Part shown: one piece after another, positions 7,534-15,382 of the stretch
Numbering within the stretch: the stretch's first letter is position 1
Layout of the letters: each line of letters begins with the position of its first letter
Source: Lacisediminihabitans changchengi
GTDB lineage: Bacteria; Actinomycetota; Actinomycetes; Actinomycetales; Microbacteriaceae
Length of the DNA stretch: 64,000 bases
Direction: 5' to 3'
NCBI RefSeq assembly: GCF_016634425.1
Contig: NZ_JAEPES010000001.1
Location: 558,001 to 622,000 of the forward strand
The notes under the pieces: generated by a model
What the model was told of the DNA's origin: nothing
Databases searched by the model: none
What the model saw: only the letters and a program-made list of their open reading frames with translations
Made by a program: the position numbers and the translations under genes

Positions 7534-7567
7534 GAGGCCGTTCTCGGACACCGAGGACGGCCTCTTT
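7534..7567 (+). terminator. Displaced tRNA-Ala terminator
   Basis: A 14-bp stem, GAGGCCGTTCTCGG (7534-7547) with CCGAGGACGGCCTC (7551-7564), with loop ACA and TTT after it. One G-U pair, otherwise perfect. It stands 24 bases past the distal attachment repeat, where the terminator of the uninterrupted tRNA gene would be. Confidence 0.75.
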
Positions 7568-7666
7568 CCGTTCACGACCGCTTACGCGGCCCCCGCCGCG
7601 CCTCCGTGGGCGTCCAGCCGCGTGGCCCGATCCGCGCGCCGGTGTGCGGTGCCGCACAATGAAGCC

Positions 7667-8083
7667 ATGAAGATCTATGGCCGTGATGCTCCGGCATCCC
7701 GACGACAGCGTGCGGCCGATGCCATCACCAAATTCAGCGGGTCGATGACCTTTGTTCTGCTGCACGTCGTCTGGTTCGCGATCTGGATCGCCGCCAATGT
7801 GTTCGTGCCGCACAGCTTCGATCCATTCCCCTTCGGGCTTCTCACGCTCATCGTCTCGCTCGAGGCGATCTTCCTCTCGACCTTTGTGTTGATCACTCAG
7901 AATCGGCAGTCGGGCAGGTCGGACGAGCGTGCGGAGCAGGACTTCGAGACCAACCTGTATTCCCAGGCCCTGTCTGAGCTGATTGGCGAGCGACTCGGGG
8001 TGAGTGACCGAGACGTGCACCTGCGTTTCGAGAATCTCAAGTCTCAGGCGAAAAAAGAAGACGATGCAGATCCGAAGACCTGA
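7667..8083 (+). CDS. DUF1003 membrane protein
   Basis: 138 aa from the ATG at 7667 (MKIYGRDAP). An extension of the frame back to 7499 would begin inside the attachment repeat and cross a terminator, so it is rejected. The protein shows the DUF1003 pattern: a first helix FSGSMTFVLLHVVWFAIWIA, the segment FDPFPFGLLTLIVSLEAIFL forming a second helix, then ITQNRQ and a charged C-terminal tail beginning DERAEQDFE. These are small inner-membrane proteins of unknown function. CACAAT lies six bases before the ATG, so transcription may be leaderless. Confidence 0.88.
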   Translation: MKIYGRDAPASRRQRAADAITKFSGSMTFVLLHVVWFAIWIAANVFVPHSFDPFPFGLLTLIVSLEAIFLSTFVLITQNRQSGRSDERAEQDFETNLYSQALSELIGERLGVSDRDVHLRFENLKSQAKKEDDADPKT

Positions 8084-8171
8084 TCGCCTCGTACGCCGGA
8101 AAAACGTCGTACGGCCAGGGGCACCGATCTGGGTATCGATCACTTAGAGTAGATCGAGATCGGGGGAATCG

Positions 8172-8918
8172 ATGAAGTATACGGCCGTGGCCACCGCGCC
8201 GACGGAGCAGAAGGCGGGCCAGAAGAAGCGGAAGAAGCACGGCACGCTGCGGTTCGCGCGTGACGTGGTGGTTGTGCTGGTGGTCGCGGTGATCCTCTCC
8301 ATCGGGGTGAAGACCTTTCTGGTGCGGGCGTTCTACATTCCCTCGGCGTCGATGACCAACACCCTGCAAATGCATGACCGCATTCTGGTGAACGAGCTGA
8401 TCCCGAAGCTGTCTCCGCTCCACCACGGCGACGTCGTCGTGTTCACCGATCCGGGCGGCTGGCTACCCGGTGAGGTGAAGGCACCGGCCACCGAGCAGAA
8501 CCCGATGGAGTGGGTGCTCAGCGCGATCGGCCTCACCGCTCCGGCCACCAGTGACAATCTGGTCAAGCGGGTGATCGGACTCCCGGGTGACACAGTGTCG
8601 TGCTGCACCGCGTTCGGCCAGGTGAGCGTCAACGGCACCCCGATCAACGAACAGCAGTACATCCATCTGAACAACGGCGCACAGGACGCCTATCCGAGGC
8701 CGTTCGAGGTGACCGTGCCCGAAGGCTCGCTCTGGGTGCTCGGCGATAACCGCGACAACTCGGGCGATTCTGGCTACCACTACCGGGCGAACGTCCCTGG
8801 CAGCGGTTTCGTCCCCCTGCGCAATGTCGTCGGTCGCGCATTCGTCATCACCTGGCCGTCCGCGCACTGGGCCTGGCTCGATGATTATCCGGATGTCTTC
8901 GCCGGCGCCGATCGCTGA
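8172..8918 (+). CDS. lepB: Signal peptidase I
   Basis: 248 aa. It cleaves signal peptides from exported proteins on the outer face of the membrane. A basic N-terminus (QKKRKKHG) leads into one membrane helix (residues ~31-48), then the catalytic serine in PSASM (Ser60) and the catalytic lysine in LVKRVIGLPGD (Lys132). The box VLGDNRDNSGDSG is also conserved. The ATG at 8172 is preceded by GGGGG at good spacing. The gene is alone and convergent with the next one, 27 bases away. Confidence 0.95.
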   Translation: MKYTAVATAPTEQKAGQKKRKKHGTLRFARDVVVVLVVAVILSIGVKTFLVRAFYIPSASMTNTLQMHDRILVNELIPKLSPLHHGDVVVFTDPGGWLPGEVKAPATEQNPMEWVLSAIGLTAPATSDNLVKRVIGLPGDTVSCCTAFGQVSVNGTPINEQQYIHLNNGAQDAYPRPFEVTVPEGSLWVLGDNRDNSGDSGYHYRANVPGSGFVPLRNVVGRAFVITWPSAHWAWLDDYPDVFAGADR

Positions 8919-8945
8919 CCTCCGCCCATCACGGCTCGCCGTGGC

Positions 8946-10049
8946 TCACTGCACGCCGTGGGTCAGCGCGATCGCATCGGTGACGACGTCTCTCAGGTTG
9001 CCGGAGCGCGTGAACGAGGCCCGTTGGTGGGCGGAACCCGTTCCCTCGGCGAGCAGGCGATTGAGCTCCCTTGGCACCACCGTCGCGTCCCCCGAGGCGA
9101 TGAGCGCCTCGCCGATGTGGGCGAGCAGAAGGTCGATCGCTACTCGCGAGGTGACCGGAACCCCGTCGATCGGATGCAGCAGCTGCTCCTCGAGCGCGGT
9201 CTGCGCCGCGCGGAGTGACGCCAGCCTGATCAGCGCCGACGGCACCGGGGGAGCCGGCTCGCCCGCGTGCCAGTCGCGAACCGCGGTGTCGACGAGTGCA
9301 CGGCAGATGGCGGCGACCGCTACCGTCGTCGACGGTTCGAGGCAGACATCCGACACCCGGATCTCGATGGTGGGATGGTTGCGCGACAGCCGGGCGTCGA
9401 AGTAGAACATTCCCGCATCGAGCAGCACGCCGGTGGCAAGCAGACTGTCGCAGTACGCCGCGTAGGCATCGGCAGTGCCGAAGAGGTCGTTCGGACCCGT
9501 CGTCGGCCATTGGCTCCAGGCGCGGGAACGATAGCTCGCGAACCCGGTGTCTTGACCCCCGGCAAAAGGCGAATTGGCGGAGATGGCCGTCAGCAGTGGC
9601 AGCCAGCTTCGGATGCGATCCAGGACCGCGACACCCTCCTCGGGCCCGTCGATGGTGACGTGAACGTGAAGCCCGCAGGTGAGGCTGTTGCGCGCGGTGA
9701 CGCCAAAGCGCTCACGGATGAGGGCATACCGCGAATCGGCCATGATGTGCGGGTGCACGAGCAGGGGAGAGATCGCGACGGCCACGGCTCGGGCTCCCAC
9801 CGCCTGCGCCGCGCGGTCGGCGTGAGCACGGCCCTCGATGACATCGGTGAGCAACTCGTCGAGGCTCTCGTGCGGTTCGGTCACTGCTTCGACCATTTCC
9901 TGCTGCAGTTCCGCTGTCAGTTCGCCGCTGGTCGTGTCGACGGATGACTCCAGCCGGCGTAGCAGCGCACGCGCCACCGGCACGGCCTGACCGGTCTGCT
10001 CCTCCACCAGAAGGAGCTCTTCCTCGACGCCGAAACTGCGCATGAGCAC
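8946..10049 (-). CDS. Glutamate-cysteine ligase-like carboxylate-amine ligase (YbdK family)
   Basis: 367 aa. It has the GCS2 family opening FGVEEELLLVE (residues ~5-15) and the motifs TCGLHVHVTIDG and EIRVSDVCLEPSTTVAVAA. YbdK enzymes have weak glutamate-cysteine ligase activity; the real substrate is usually not known, and in actinobacteria, which use mycothiol, a glutathione role is unlikely. The GTG at 10049 has GGAGG five bases upstream; an ATG two codons later is the alternative. It is convergent with lepB. Confidence 0.88.
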   Translation of the reverse strand: MLMRSFGVEEELLLVEEQTGQAVPVARALLRRLESSVDTTSGELTAELQQEMVEAVTEPHESLDELLTDVIEGRAHADRAAQAVGARAVAVAISPLLVHPHIMADSRYALIRERFGVTARNSLTCGLHVHVTIDGPEEGVAVLDRIRSWLPLLTAISANSPFAGGQDTGFASYRSRAWSQWPTTGPNDLFGTADAYAAYCDSLLATGVLLDAGMFYFDARLSRNHPTIEIRVSDVCLEPSTTVAVAAICRALVDTAVRDWHAGEPAPPVPSALIRLASLRAAQTALEEQLLHPIDGVPVTSRVAIDLLLAHIGEALIASGDATVVPRELNRLLAEGTGSAHQRASFTRSGNLRDVVTDAIALTHGVQ

Positions 10050-10093
10050 ATTGTCCTCCCGCCGAGCAAGCCCGACCCGACGCGCGTTGCCGC

Positions 10094-10867
10094 TCAGCCG
10101 ATGGCGGTTGCCACGACTCGGGCGAGGCGCTTACCGATCAGGTGATCGCTGCCGAGGACGCGGTGGGTCGTGACTCCCGACATCCGTTCCACGATGCGCA
10201 GCACCCCGTCGGATCGAAACTGGTCCATGCTGCCGTAGACCATCTCGATCGGCGCGGTTACCGAGGCGAGATCGCTGATCGTGGTCTGCGATTCGATCGA
10301 GTGCTCGAGCGATTTGACGAAGGGCGTCCACGTGCGTTCGTTGATGTCCATCGCCTTCGGAATCGGCAGCAAATGTTCGACGAACTCTGCGCTTCGAAGC
10401 GTGAATGCCTCATTGGCCCGGAGGTACTTGTAGGCGCGCAGATAGAAGTCCATCACCCCACGATCGAGGAGATTACTCAGCTCCTCCGGCTTTACGTAGA
10501 TCGGTGGGCTGACCAGCACCAGCTTGCTCACCTGCTTGGGAAACCGCAGCGCTAGTCTCGCGGCGATCAGCGCGCCCATGGAATGCCCGACGAGCGTGAA
10601 CGGCTCGTGGAGGTGGATGGTCTTGAGCGTCCGTTCGATCGCGGCGGTGTGCTCGGCGATCGTATATTCCGCGTCAGGAGGAATCGGCGACTCCCCGAAG
10701 CCCAGCAGATCGATCGCGATGCATCGGTGGTGCGGGGAGACCAGCGGCACCACGTTCTGGAAGGTGACCGACGAGGAGGCGATGCCGTGCAGCATCACGA
10801 CGGGAGCTCCCTCTCCCTCATCGAGCGCGACGTGGAGAAGGGGGGTGCGGTCTCGGGTGAAGGCCAT
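10094..10867 (-). CDS. Alpha/beta-fold hydrolase
   Basis: 257 aa from the ATG at 10867 (MAFTRDRTPLLHVAL); the frame is open further upstream but that part is not protein-like. The fold landmarks are VVMLHGIASSSVTF (oxyanion loop), the nucleophile elbow GHSMGAL, a late Asp in VYGSMDQF and the His in VLGSDHLIGKRL. It is therefore a serine hydrolase of the lipase/esterase/C-C hydrolase group with unknown substrate. It lies 44 bases after the YbdK-type gene start in the same direction, so read-through is possible. Confidence 0.88.
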   Translation of the reverse strand: MAFTRDRTPLLHVALDEGEGAPVVMLHGIASSSVTFQNVVPLVSPHHRCIAIDLLGFGESPIPPDAEYTIAEHTAAIERTLKTIHLHEPFTLVGHSMGALIAARLALRFPKQVSKLVLVSPPIYVKPEELSNLLDRGVMDFYLRAYKYLRANEAFTLRSAEFVEHLLPIPKAMDINERTWTPFVKSLEHSIESQTTISDLASVTAPIEMVYGSMDQFRSDGVLRIVERMSGVTTHRVLGSDHLIGKRLARVVATAIG

Positions 10868-10973
10868 GTCCGAGTATCGCAGCGCTCGCAGTCGCGGGGA
10901 AGGCCCGGGGTAACCCAGGGCCTCCCACGCGCTGTTCGATAGGCGCCGGCCGGCCGTTATGGCACGGAGCGAG

Positions 10974-12662
10974 TTATGGCAGGTAGTACGTCGGGTTCGG
11001 CAGCTTGACCGAGTGATCCGCCGCCCCACCGATCAGGTCGCTGAACTGGTCACCGAAGTTCGCGACGATGTCGTATTTGCCGCCCGCCTTCGACTCGATG
11101 TACTTGCGGGTCTGCGACTTGTACTCGATGGTGGTGCATTTCGCGGTGGCGCAGCTGATGTAGCTGGGCTGCTGCGAGGTGCCGACGCCGGTCCACTTCG
11201 TGTAGTAGTTCGCCGCAGTGAAGCCGGTGTAGCCGACCTTCGCCAGGTTGGCGATCGTTGCCGCCTTCTGGTTGTCGTTTCGTCCGGTCAGACCGATGAT
11301 CGTGCATCCCGACTTCTGGGCAATCGAGGCGAGGCTCACCATCGACGGTGTCGCTGGGAACTTCTGTCCCTGCACGTAGACGTCCTGGAGGGCCGGGTCG
11401 AAGGTGAAGTGCATGCCGGCCACCTCCATGTCGTAGGTCCAGAGCGTGGTGTCGTCGGCATCCAGCACGATCGCCGGGTTCTTGTGCAGCTTCTTCTCGA
11501 TGAAGCAGGCGGCGGCCACTCGCGGCAGCTGCTGCAGCACGACCTTGCGCATCTCGCGGATGTATGGCGAGTCGGTCTTGTTCGCGATGCCGGTGCCCGG
11601 GTCGCCGTAGTAGGTGTAGATCGTCGACTTCACCGAGTCGATGTTCGGGATGCCCTCACCGCCCTGGGTGAGGCCGCTCGATCCGTCTGGTGCCATGGTG
11701 AAGGTGGTGCGTGGGGCCAAAGCCGGCTCCGAGACGCCGGGCAGGTCCGCCGACGGCAGGTAATAGGTCGGGTTGGGCAGCTTCAGCGTGCTCTGCGTGT
11801 ACCCGCCCTGCAGGTCAGACCACTGGTCGCCCACGTTCAGCGTGATCGTGTAGCCCAGGTCCTGGATGTGCTTGCGGGTGAGTGCCTTGTACTCGACGGT
11901 AGTGCACTTGGCCGCGGCACAGGTGATGTACGAAGGCTGAACGGATGTCCCGACCCCCGTCCACTTCGTGTAGAAGTTGTCTGGCGTGAAGCCGACATAG
12001 CCGACCTTGCTCAGGTTGGCCAGAGTCGCGGTCTTCTGATCGTCGTTGCGCCCGGTGAGGCCGAAGATCGAGTAGCCGACGGCCTTGGCCGCGGCGGCGA
12101 AGCCGACCATGCTCGGCGTCGCCGGGAATTTCTGCCCCTGCACGTAGACATCCTGCAGGGCGGGGTCGAAGGTGAAGTGCATCCCCGCGACCTCCATGTC
12201 GTAGGTCTCGAGCATGGTGTCGTCGGCATCGAACACGATGGCCGGTTTCTGCCCGGCGGCGATCGCCGTGTCGTAGGCGGGCTTGAGGCTCGCGCTGGCC
12301 TTCGCCACGATCGACGCCATCTCGCTGATGTAGGGAGACGCCGTCTGGTTGGCGAGCCCGGTGCCCGGGTCGCCGTAATACGTGGCGATGGTCTTCTTCG
12401 CCGAATCGATGTTCGGGATGTTCTCGCCACCGACGGTCGCGCCACTCGACCCATCGGGAGCCATCGTGAATCGCGTGTTCGGCGCGAGCGTCTGGCCGGA
12501 ACGCGAGGCCGCACCGTCGTCTTTGCTGCCGTTATCCCACGCCTGCGCCGAGGTCGCGCCCACCAGCGTCGAGCCGAGCACCAGGGCGATCGCAGCCCCG
12601 GTCACAGCTAAGCGGCGGGAACGGATGCCCCGGGCCGCGGTTGAGGATCGATCCAGAGTCAT
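10974..12662 (-). CDS. Secreted acid phosphatase with two tandem HAD domains
   Basis: 562 aa. A Sec signal peptide (basic start, hydrophobic core, cleavage expected after ATSAQA at residue 41) is followed by two copies of a ~256-residue unit of the class B/HAD-IIIB acid phosphatase type. Unit 1 has motif I DADDT (Asp145, Asp147), motif II LTGRND and motif IV GDQWSDL; unit 2 has DADDT (Asp401, Asp403), LTGRND and GDQFSDL, so both look active. Residues 153-186 and 409-442 are identical. Each unit ends KLPNPTYYLP. Usual family members have a single domain. It would release phosphate from organic phosphates outside the cell. Confidence 0.88.
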   Translation of the reverse strand: MTLDRSSTAARGIRSRRLAVTGAAIALVLGSTLVGATSAQAWDNGSKDDGAASRSGQTLAPNTRFTMAPDGSSGATVGGENIPNIDSAKKTIATYYGDPGTGLANQTASPYISEMASIVAKASASLKPAYDTAIAAGQKPAIVFDADDTMLETYDMEVAGMHFTFDPALQDVYVQGQKFPATPSMVGFAAAAKAVGYSIFGLTGRNDDQKTATLANLSKVGYVGFTPDNFYTKWTGVGTSVQPSYITCAAAKCTTVEYKALTRKHIQDLGYTITLNVGDQWSDLQGGYTQSTLKLPNPTYYLPSADLPGVSEPALAPRTTFTMAPDGSSGLTQGGEGIPNIDSVKSTIYTYYGDPGTGIANKTDSPYIREMRKVVLQQLPRVAAACFIEKKLHKNPAIVLDADDTTLWTYDMEVAGMHFTFDPALQDVYVQGQKFPATPSMVSLASIAQKSGCTIIGLTGRNDNQKAATIANLAKVGYTGFTAANYYTKWTGVGTSQQPSYISCATAKCTTIEYKSQTRKYIESKAGGKYDIVANFGDQFSDLIGGAADHSVKLPNPTYYLP

Positions 12663-12773
12663 CTGCCCACCACTTCGTCATCACATGCGCACCCCCCGAA
12701 TGAGGCACAGGAGCACCCTAATCGCGGTCAGGCCGCTGATCAATGTCCCTCGCCCTCCGAGCGAGTCTTCACG

Positions 12774-12805
12774 AACGGCGCTTCCTTCGCGAACGAAGCA
12801 CCGTT
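12774..12805. repeat. 32-bp imperfect palindrome upstream of the secreted phosphatase gene
   Basis: The arms 12774-12789 and 12790-12805 pair in 14 of 16 positions with no loop, around the centre TTCGCGAA. It lies between two minus-strand genes, 112 bases before the phosphatase start. It could be an operator or a terminator without a T run. Confidence 0.5.
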
Positions 12806-12852
12806 GGTGAAGGCTCGACGAGCGGATCCGACCAGACTGGGGCCCGCTCGCG

Positions 12853-13113
12853 TTATGTGTCGAGATCGGCAGCGAGCTGCTCGTCACTGAGCTTCTCGCC
12901 GGGGTGCGGCGTACGGAACCGGGGGGCACCTTCGCGGGCGATCTCGGACTCGAGCGTCGGCTCCTGCTCGCCGTCTTCTTCGAGCACGTCTGGTCCGTCG
13001 CCGTCGTCGAGTGGTTCGCCCGACGCTACCCTCAGGCCGAGATCATCCTTGATGTTCTCGGGGCGGTCGTCTTCGCGGAAGGGGTCTGGGCGCGGCGAAA
13101 AAGGCTCTGACAT
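12853..13113 (-). CDS. Small acidic hypothetical protein
   Basis: 86 aa from the ATG at 13113 (MSEPFSPRPDPF). It is strongly acidic and hydrophilic, rich in Asp, Glu and Pro, with no hydrophobic core (for example DDGDGPDVLEEDGE), so it is probably disordered. Upstream extension of the frame runs antisense to the carD end and is not used. It lies 50 bases downstream of carD in the same direction and could be co-transcribed. Similar short acidic proteins are common in Microbacteriaceae; function unknown. Confidence 0.65.
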   Translation of the reverse strand: MSEPFSPRPDPFREDDRPENIKDDLGLRVASGEPLDDGDGPDVLEEDGEQEPTLESEIAREGAPRFRTPHPGEKLSDEQLAADLDT

Positions 13114-13163
13114 GAGGTGATCATGCCACGCCGAGGTGTCGTGCCGGTATGGGGACCCAGGGG

Positions 13164-13655
13164 CTAGGCGGAAACGGTCGCCAGCACGTCGTCGATGAGC
13201 AGCTCGGCATCGGCAGGGGAGACCTGCTTGGCCAGGGCCAGCTCCGAGATGAGTACCTGGCGCGACTTGGCCAGCATGTTCTTCTCGGCGGCGGACACAC
13301 CCTTGTCCTGGTCGCGACGCCACAGGTCGCGCACGACCTCGCTGATGCGGAAGACGCTGCCGCTCGCCATCTTCTCCTGGTTGGCCTTGTAGCGGCGCGA
13401 CCAGTTGCCGGCCTCGACCACGTAGTCGCTACGCAGTACCTCGAAGACCGCCTCGACGCCGGCCTCATCGATCACGTCGCGCACGCCGACGAGCTCGGCG
13501 TTGTCGACGGGCAGGGTGATGGTGAGCTCGCTCGCGTGCACGTTGAGAGTCATGTACTTCTTCTCCTCACCCTTGATGGTGCGGGTCTCGACCTTGGTGA
13601 TCGTGACTGCGCCGTGGTGGGGGTAGACAAGAGTCTCGCCGACTTCAAAAATCAT
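13164..13655 (-). CDS. carD: CarD-family transcriptional regulator
   Basis: 163 aa from the ATG at 13655, the usual length. CarD binds the RNA polymerase beta subunit with its N-terminal Tudor-like domain and stabilises the open promoter complex at rRNA and many other promoters. The sequence begins MIFEVGETLVYPHHGAVTI and has ITLPVDNAELVGVRDVI; the C-terminal helical part contains WSRRYKANQEKMASGSVF, including the Trp that wedges at the -10 element in known CarD proteins. It lies 43 bases after a merR gene in the same direction. Confidence 0.93.
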   Translation of the reverse strand: MIFEVGETLVYPHHGAVTITKVETRTIKGEEKKYMTLNVHASELTITLPVDNAELVGVRDVIDEAGVEAVFEVLRSDYVVEAGNWSRRYKANQEKMASGSVFRISEVVRDLWRRDQDKGVSAAEKNMLAKSRQVLISELALAKQVSPADAELLIDDVLATVSA

Positions 13656-13698
13656 CTGGGATGTGCCTTCGGTTGTAATCGGATCTAGCGGGGAAGAT

Positions 13699-14106
13699 CT
13701 AGCGGAGAAGTCTCTGCTGACGAAGCAATTCGACGAACTCGTCGGCCAACGCCAGGTGTTCTTGGAGGGTGGCTCTGCGTTCGATCGCCTGGTCGATAAA
13801 TGAATCGAGATCGGCGGCCACGGACTCGTCATTCGCGGAGGCTGTCGACGAACCCACGGTGTCGATGATGCGCAACACCTCGGCCATCTCATCGAGCGAA
13901 AAGCCAAGCGGCTTCATGCGGCGGATGACCAGGAGACGCATGAGATCGTCGTGCGTGTAGAGGCGGAAGCCACCTTCCGAGCGCCCGGCGGGCTTGAGCA
14001 GGCCCACCTCCTCGTAGTGTCGGATCGTGCGCTGCGACAGGTTCGACTTGTCAGCGAGTTCGCCGATGTGCATCGTGTCCGGTGCGGAGCCAGTCATGAG
14101 ATCCAT
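13699..14106 (-). CDS. MerR-family transcriptional regulator
   Basis: 135 aa. The N-terminal winged helix-turn-helix is clear: MHIGELADKSNLSQRTIRHYEEVGLLKP, read over residues ~12-40, then GGFRLYTHDDLMRLLVIRRM. The C-terminal part is a dimer helix (LDSFIDQAIERRATLQEHL). There is no Cys pair for metal binding, so the effector is unknown. The start at 14106 or at the ATG 14097 is possible. A typical MerR dyad lies just upstream (14122-14141), pointing to autoregulation and perhaps control of the downstream carD. Confidence 0.9.
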   Translation of the reverse strand: MDLMTGSAPDTMHIGELADKSNLSQRTIRHYEEVGLLKPAGRSEGGFRLYTHDDLMRLLVIRRMKPLGFSLDEMAEVLRIIDTVGSSTASANDESVAADLDSFIDQAIERRATLQEHLALADEFVELLRQQRLLR

Positions 14107-14118
14107 TTCGTCCAGTCA

Positions 14119-14141
14119 ATTCTACCTTAACGTCAGGGTAG
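14119..14141 (-). promoter_or_regulatory. MerR-type operator and -10 box
   Basis: CTACCTTAACGTCAGGGTAG (14122-14141) is a dyad with 16 of 20 positions symmetric, of the kind bound by MerR proteins. On the minus strand it runs directly into TAGAAT (14119-14124), a good -10 hexamer 12 bases before the merR start. MerR regulators bind between the -35 and -10 boxes, as here. Confidence 0.6.
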
Positions 14142-14548
14142 AGTTGACCGAGATCGCTATTTGCCGGTCGCGGCTGCCACTGTGACCCTCACGGGGCACC
14201 CCTGAATTGTGCTTTCAGCGTCACACTGGGGGTACGCACCCCCGTCGATGCGGTCGTCACTGGCTACTGGGGACGCCCGATGTCTCTGGTGCAAAGAGGG
14301 CACGTTCCTGGATCCCGGACGGGTGCCGCGCCTTCCCCCTGTGCGGCATCCGCCCGGTCACACCGGCTGAGCCGATTTCGGGCGTATGGATGATCATCCA
14401 GGTAACGCGTCGAAGTGTCCATGACATGATTTCGGGGGCACCTTCGCGCAACCCAACTGACTCCATCGTCGTGATTTAGTTCACGGCGTGGAGGAAGTGA
14501 TACAAATAAGGCGAAGTGCCGCATTCACACTGAGCCCGAGGAACCGCT
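14142..14548. other. Intergenic stretch without a supported gene
   Basis: About 400 bases between divergent merR and tetR genes. Short frames on both strands lack protein-like composition and ribosome sites. Near the right edge TACAAA (14501-14506) may be the -10 box of the tetR gene, and GAGGAA (14538-14543) is its ribosome site. Nothing else is recognised. Confidence 0.5.
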
Positions 14549-15136
14549 GTGACGACGTACGATGCCTATCATCACGGTGACCTGCGCAATGCGCTCGAGC
14601 ATGCGGCTCTGGCGCTAGTCGAAGAGAAGGGCGCAGAGAACTTCAGCCTCTCCGAGGCAGCTCGGCGGGCGGGGGTGAGTCCGTCTGCTCCGTACAAACA
14701 CTTCGCCGAGCGGGATGCCTTACTCGCCGCCATCGCCGAGAAGGGCCATCGGTTCCACTACGGCATGCTGCGCACGGCGCTGGCTGGCGTCGAGTCTCCG
14801 GCGGAGATCATGCGCATCACGAATGAATTGTTCCTCACCTTCGCGGTCGAGCAACACGCCTTTTATCAGGCAAGCTACCGCTCGCATCTCGATGCTGCGC
14901 GCTACCCGCAACTCATGGTGGCGTACCAGCGAGTGCTCGACATCACGGATGCCGCGGCCGCCGCGTTACGCACAGACCCCGAAATCGCGGCCGGGCTGGC
15001 CCTCGCCAGCAACGCTCTTCGATACGGGTTCGCCGCGACATTCCTCTTCGACCGAAATAAGCCGACGGGGGAGTCGCTCGATACCGCGCGACGTCAGGTC
15101 GGGCGGGCGACCCTCGCGCTGGTCGACGGTTACTGA
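14549..15136 (+). CDS. TetR-family regulator
   Basis: 195 aa from a GTG preceded by GAGGAA at five bases. The DNA-binding part YHHGDLRNALEHAALALVEE and SLSEAARRAGVSPSAPYKHF (residues ~7-55) is typical of the TetR subgroup that begins with YHHGDLR. The ligand domain contains FAVEQHAFYQASYR and gives no hint of effector. The next plus-strand gene lies beyond a strong terminator, so no co-transcribed target is evident. Confidence 0.9.
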   Translation: MTTYDAYHHGDLRNALEHAALALVEEKGAENFSLSEAARRAGVSPSAPYKHFAERDALLAAIAEKGHRFHYGMLRTALAGVESPAEIMRITNELFLTFAVEQHAFYQASYRSHLDAARYPQLMVAYQRVLDITDAAAAALRTDPEIAAGLALASNALRYGFAATFLFDRNKPTGESLDTARRQVGRATLALVDGY

Positions 15137-15219
15137 GCCGCTCCTCGCCGGAGCCTGAGGATCGCGCAGCTCTGCGCCGCGAAGGCGCATCTCCGACGCT
15201 GCAGACTCGAGGGCTGATC

Positions 15220-15300
15220 ATGCTGATCGACGGCTGGCTGTTCGCTCAGGGTTGGGATGCGCCGCGCGTCTCCCAGGAAATCTCCTTCTGCCGCAGCTGA
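15220..15300 (+). CDS. Possible 26-aa peptide
   Basis: ATG at 15220, TGA at 15298-15300, with GAGGG six bases before the ATG and a strong terminator 20 bases after the stop. The peptide begins MLIDGWLFAQGWDAPRV and contains one Cys. It sits on the tetR transcript. The good ribosome site and clean placement before the terminator are the only support; it may be chance. Confidence 0.3.
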   Translation: MLIDGWLFAQGWDAPRVSQEISFCRS

Positions 15301-15320
15301 CCCCCGCCCGGACAGCTCGA

Positions 15321-15357
15321 TAGCCCCCGCCTGTCACCGGCGGGGGCTAGCCTTTTC
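15321..15357 (+). terminator. Rho-independent terminator after tetR
   Basis: An 11-bp perfect stem, TAGCCCCCGCC (15321-15331) with GGCGGGGGCTA (15339-15349), followed by GCCTTTTCT. It ends the tetR transcript and also argues that the next gene starts after it. Confidence 0.85.
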
Positions 15358-15382
15358 TGCGGGAAGGTCAGTGATACGCACC

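Noticed and set aside
7499..7666. Upstream extension of the DUF1003 protein
   Set aside because: It would begin in the attachment repeat and read through a terminator; the family starts at MKIYG-like sequence.
10959..12611. 550-codon plus-strand frame opposite the tandem phosphatase
   Set aside because: Mirrors the phosphatase codon pattern, including its internal repeat, so it is a shadow frame.
14207..14479. 90-codon plus-strand frame and opposing minus frames in the merR-tetR spacer
   Set aside because: No ribosome site, composition not protein-like, frames on both strands equally long.
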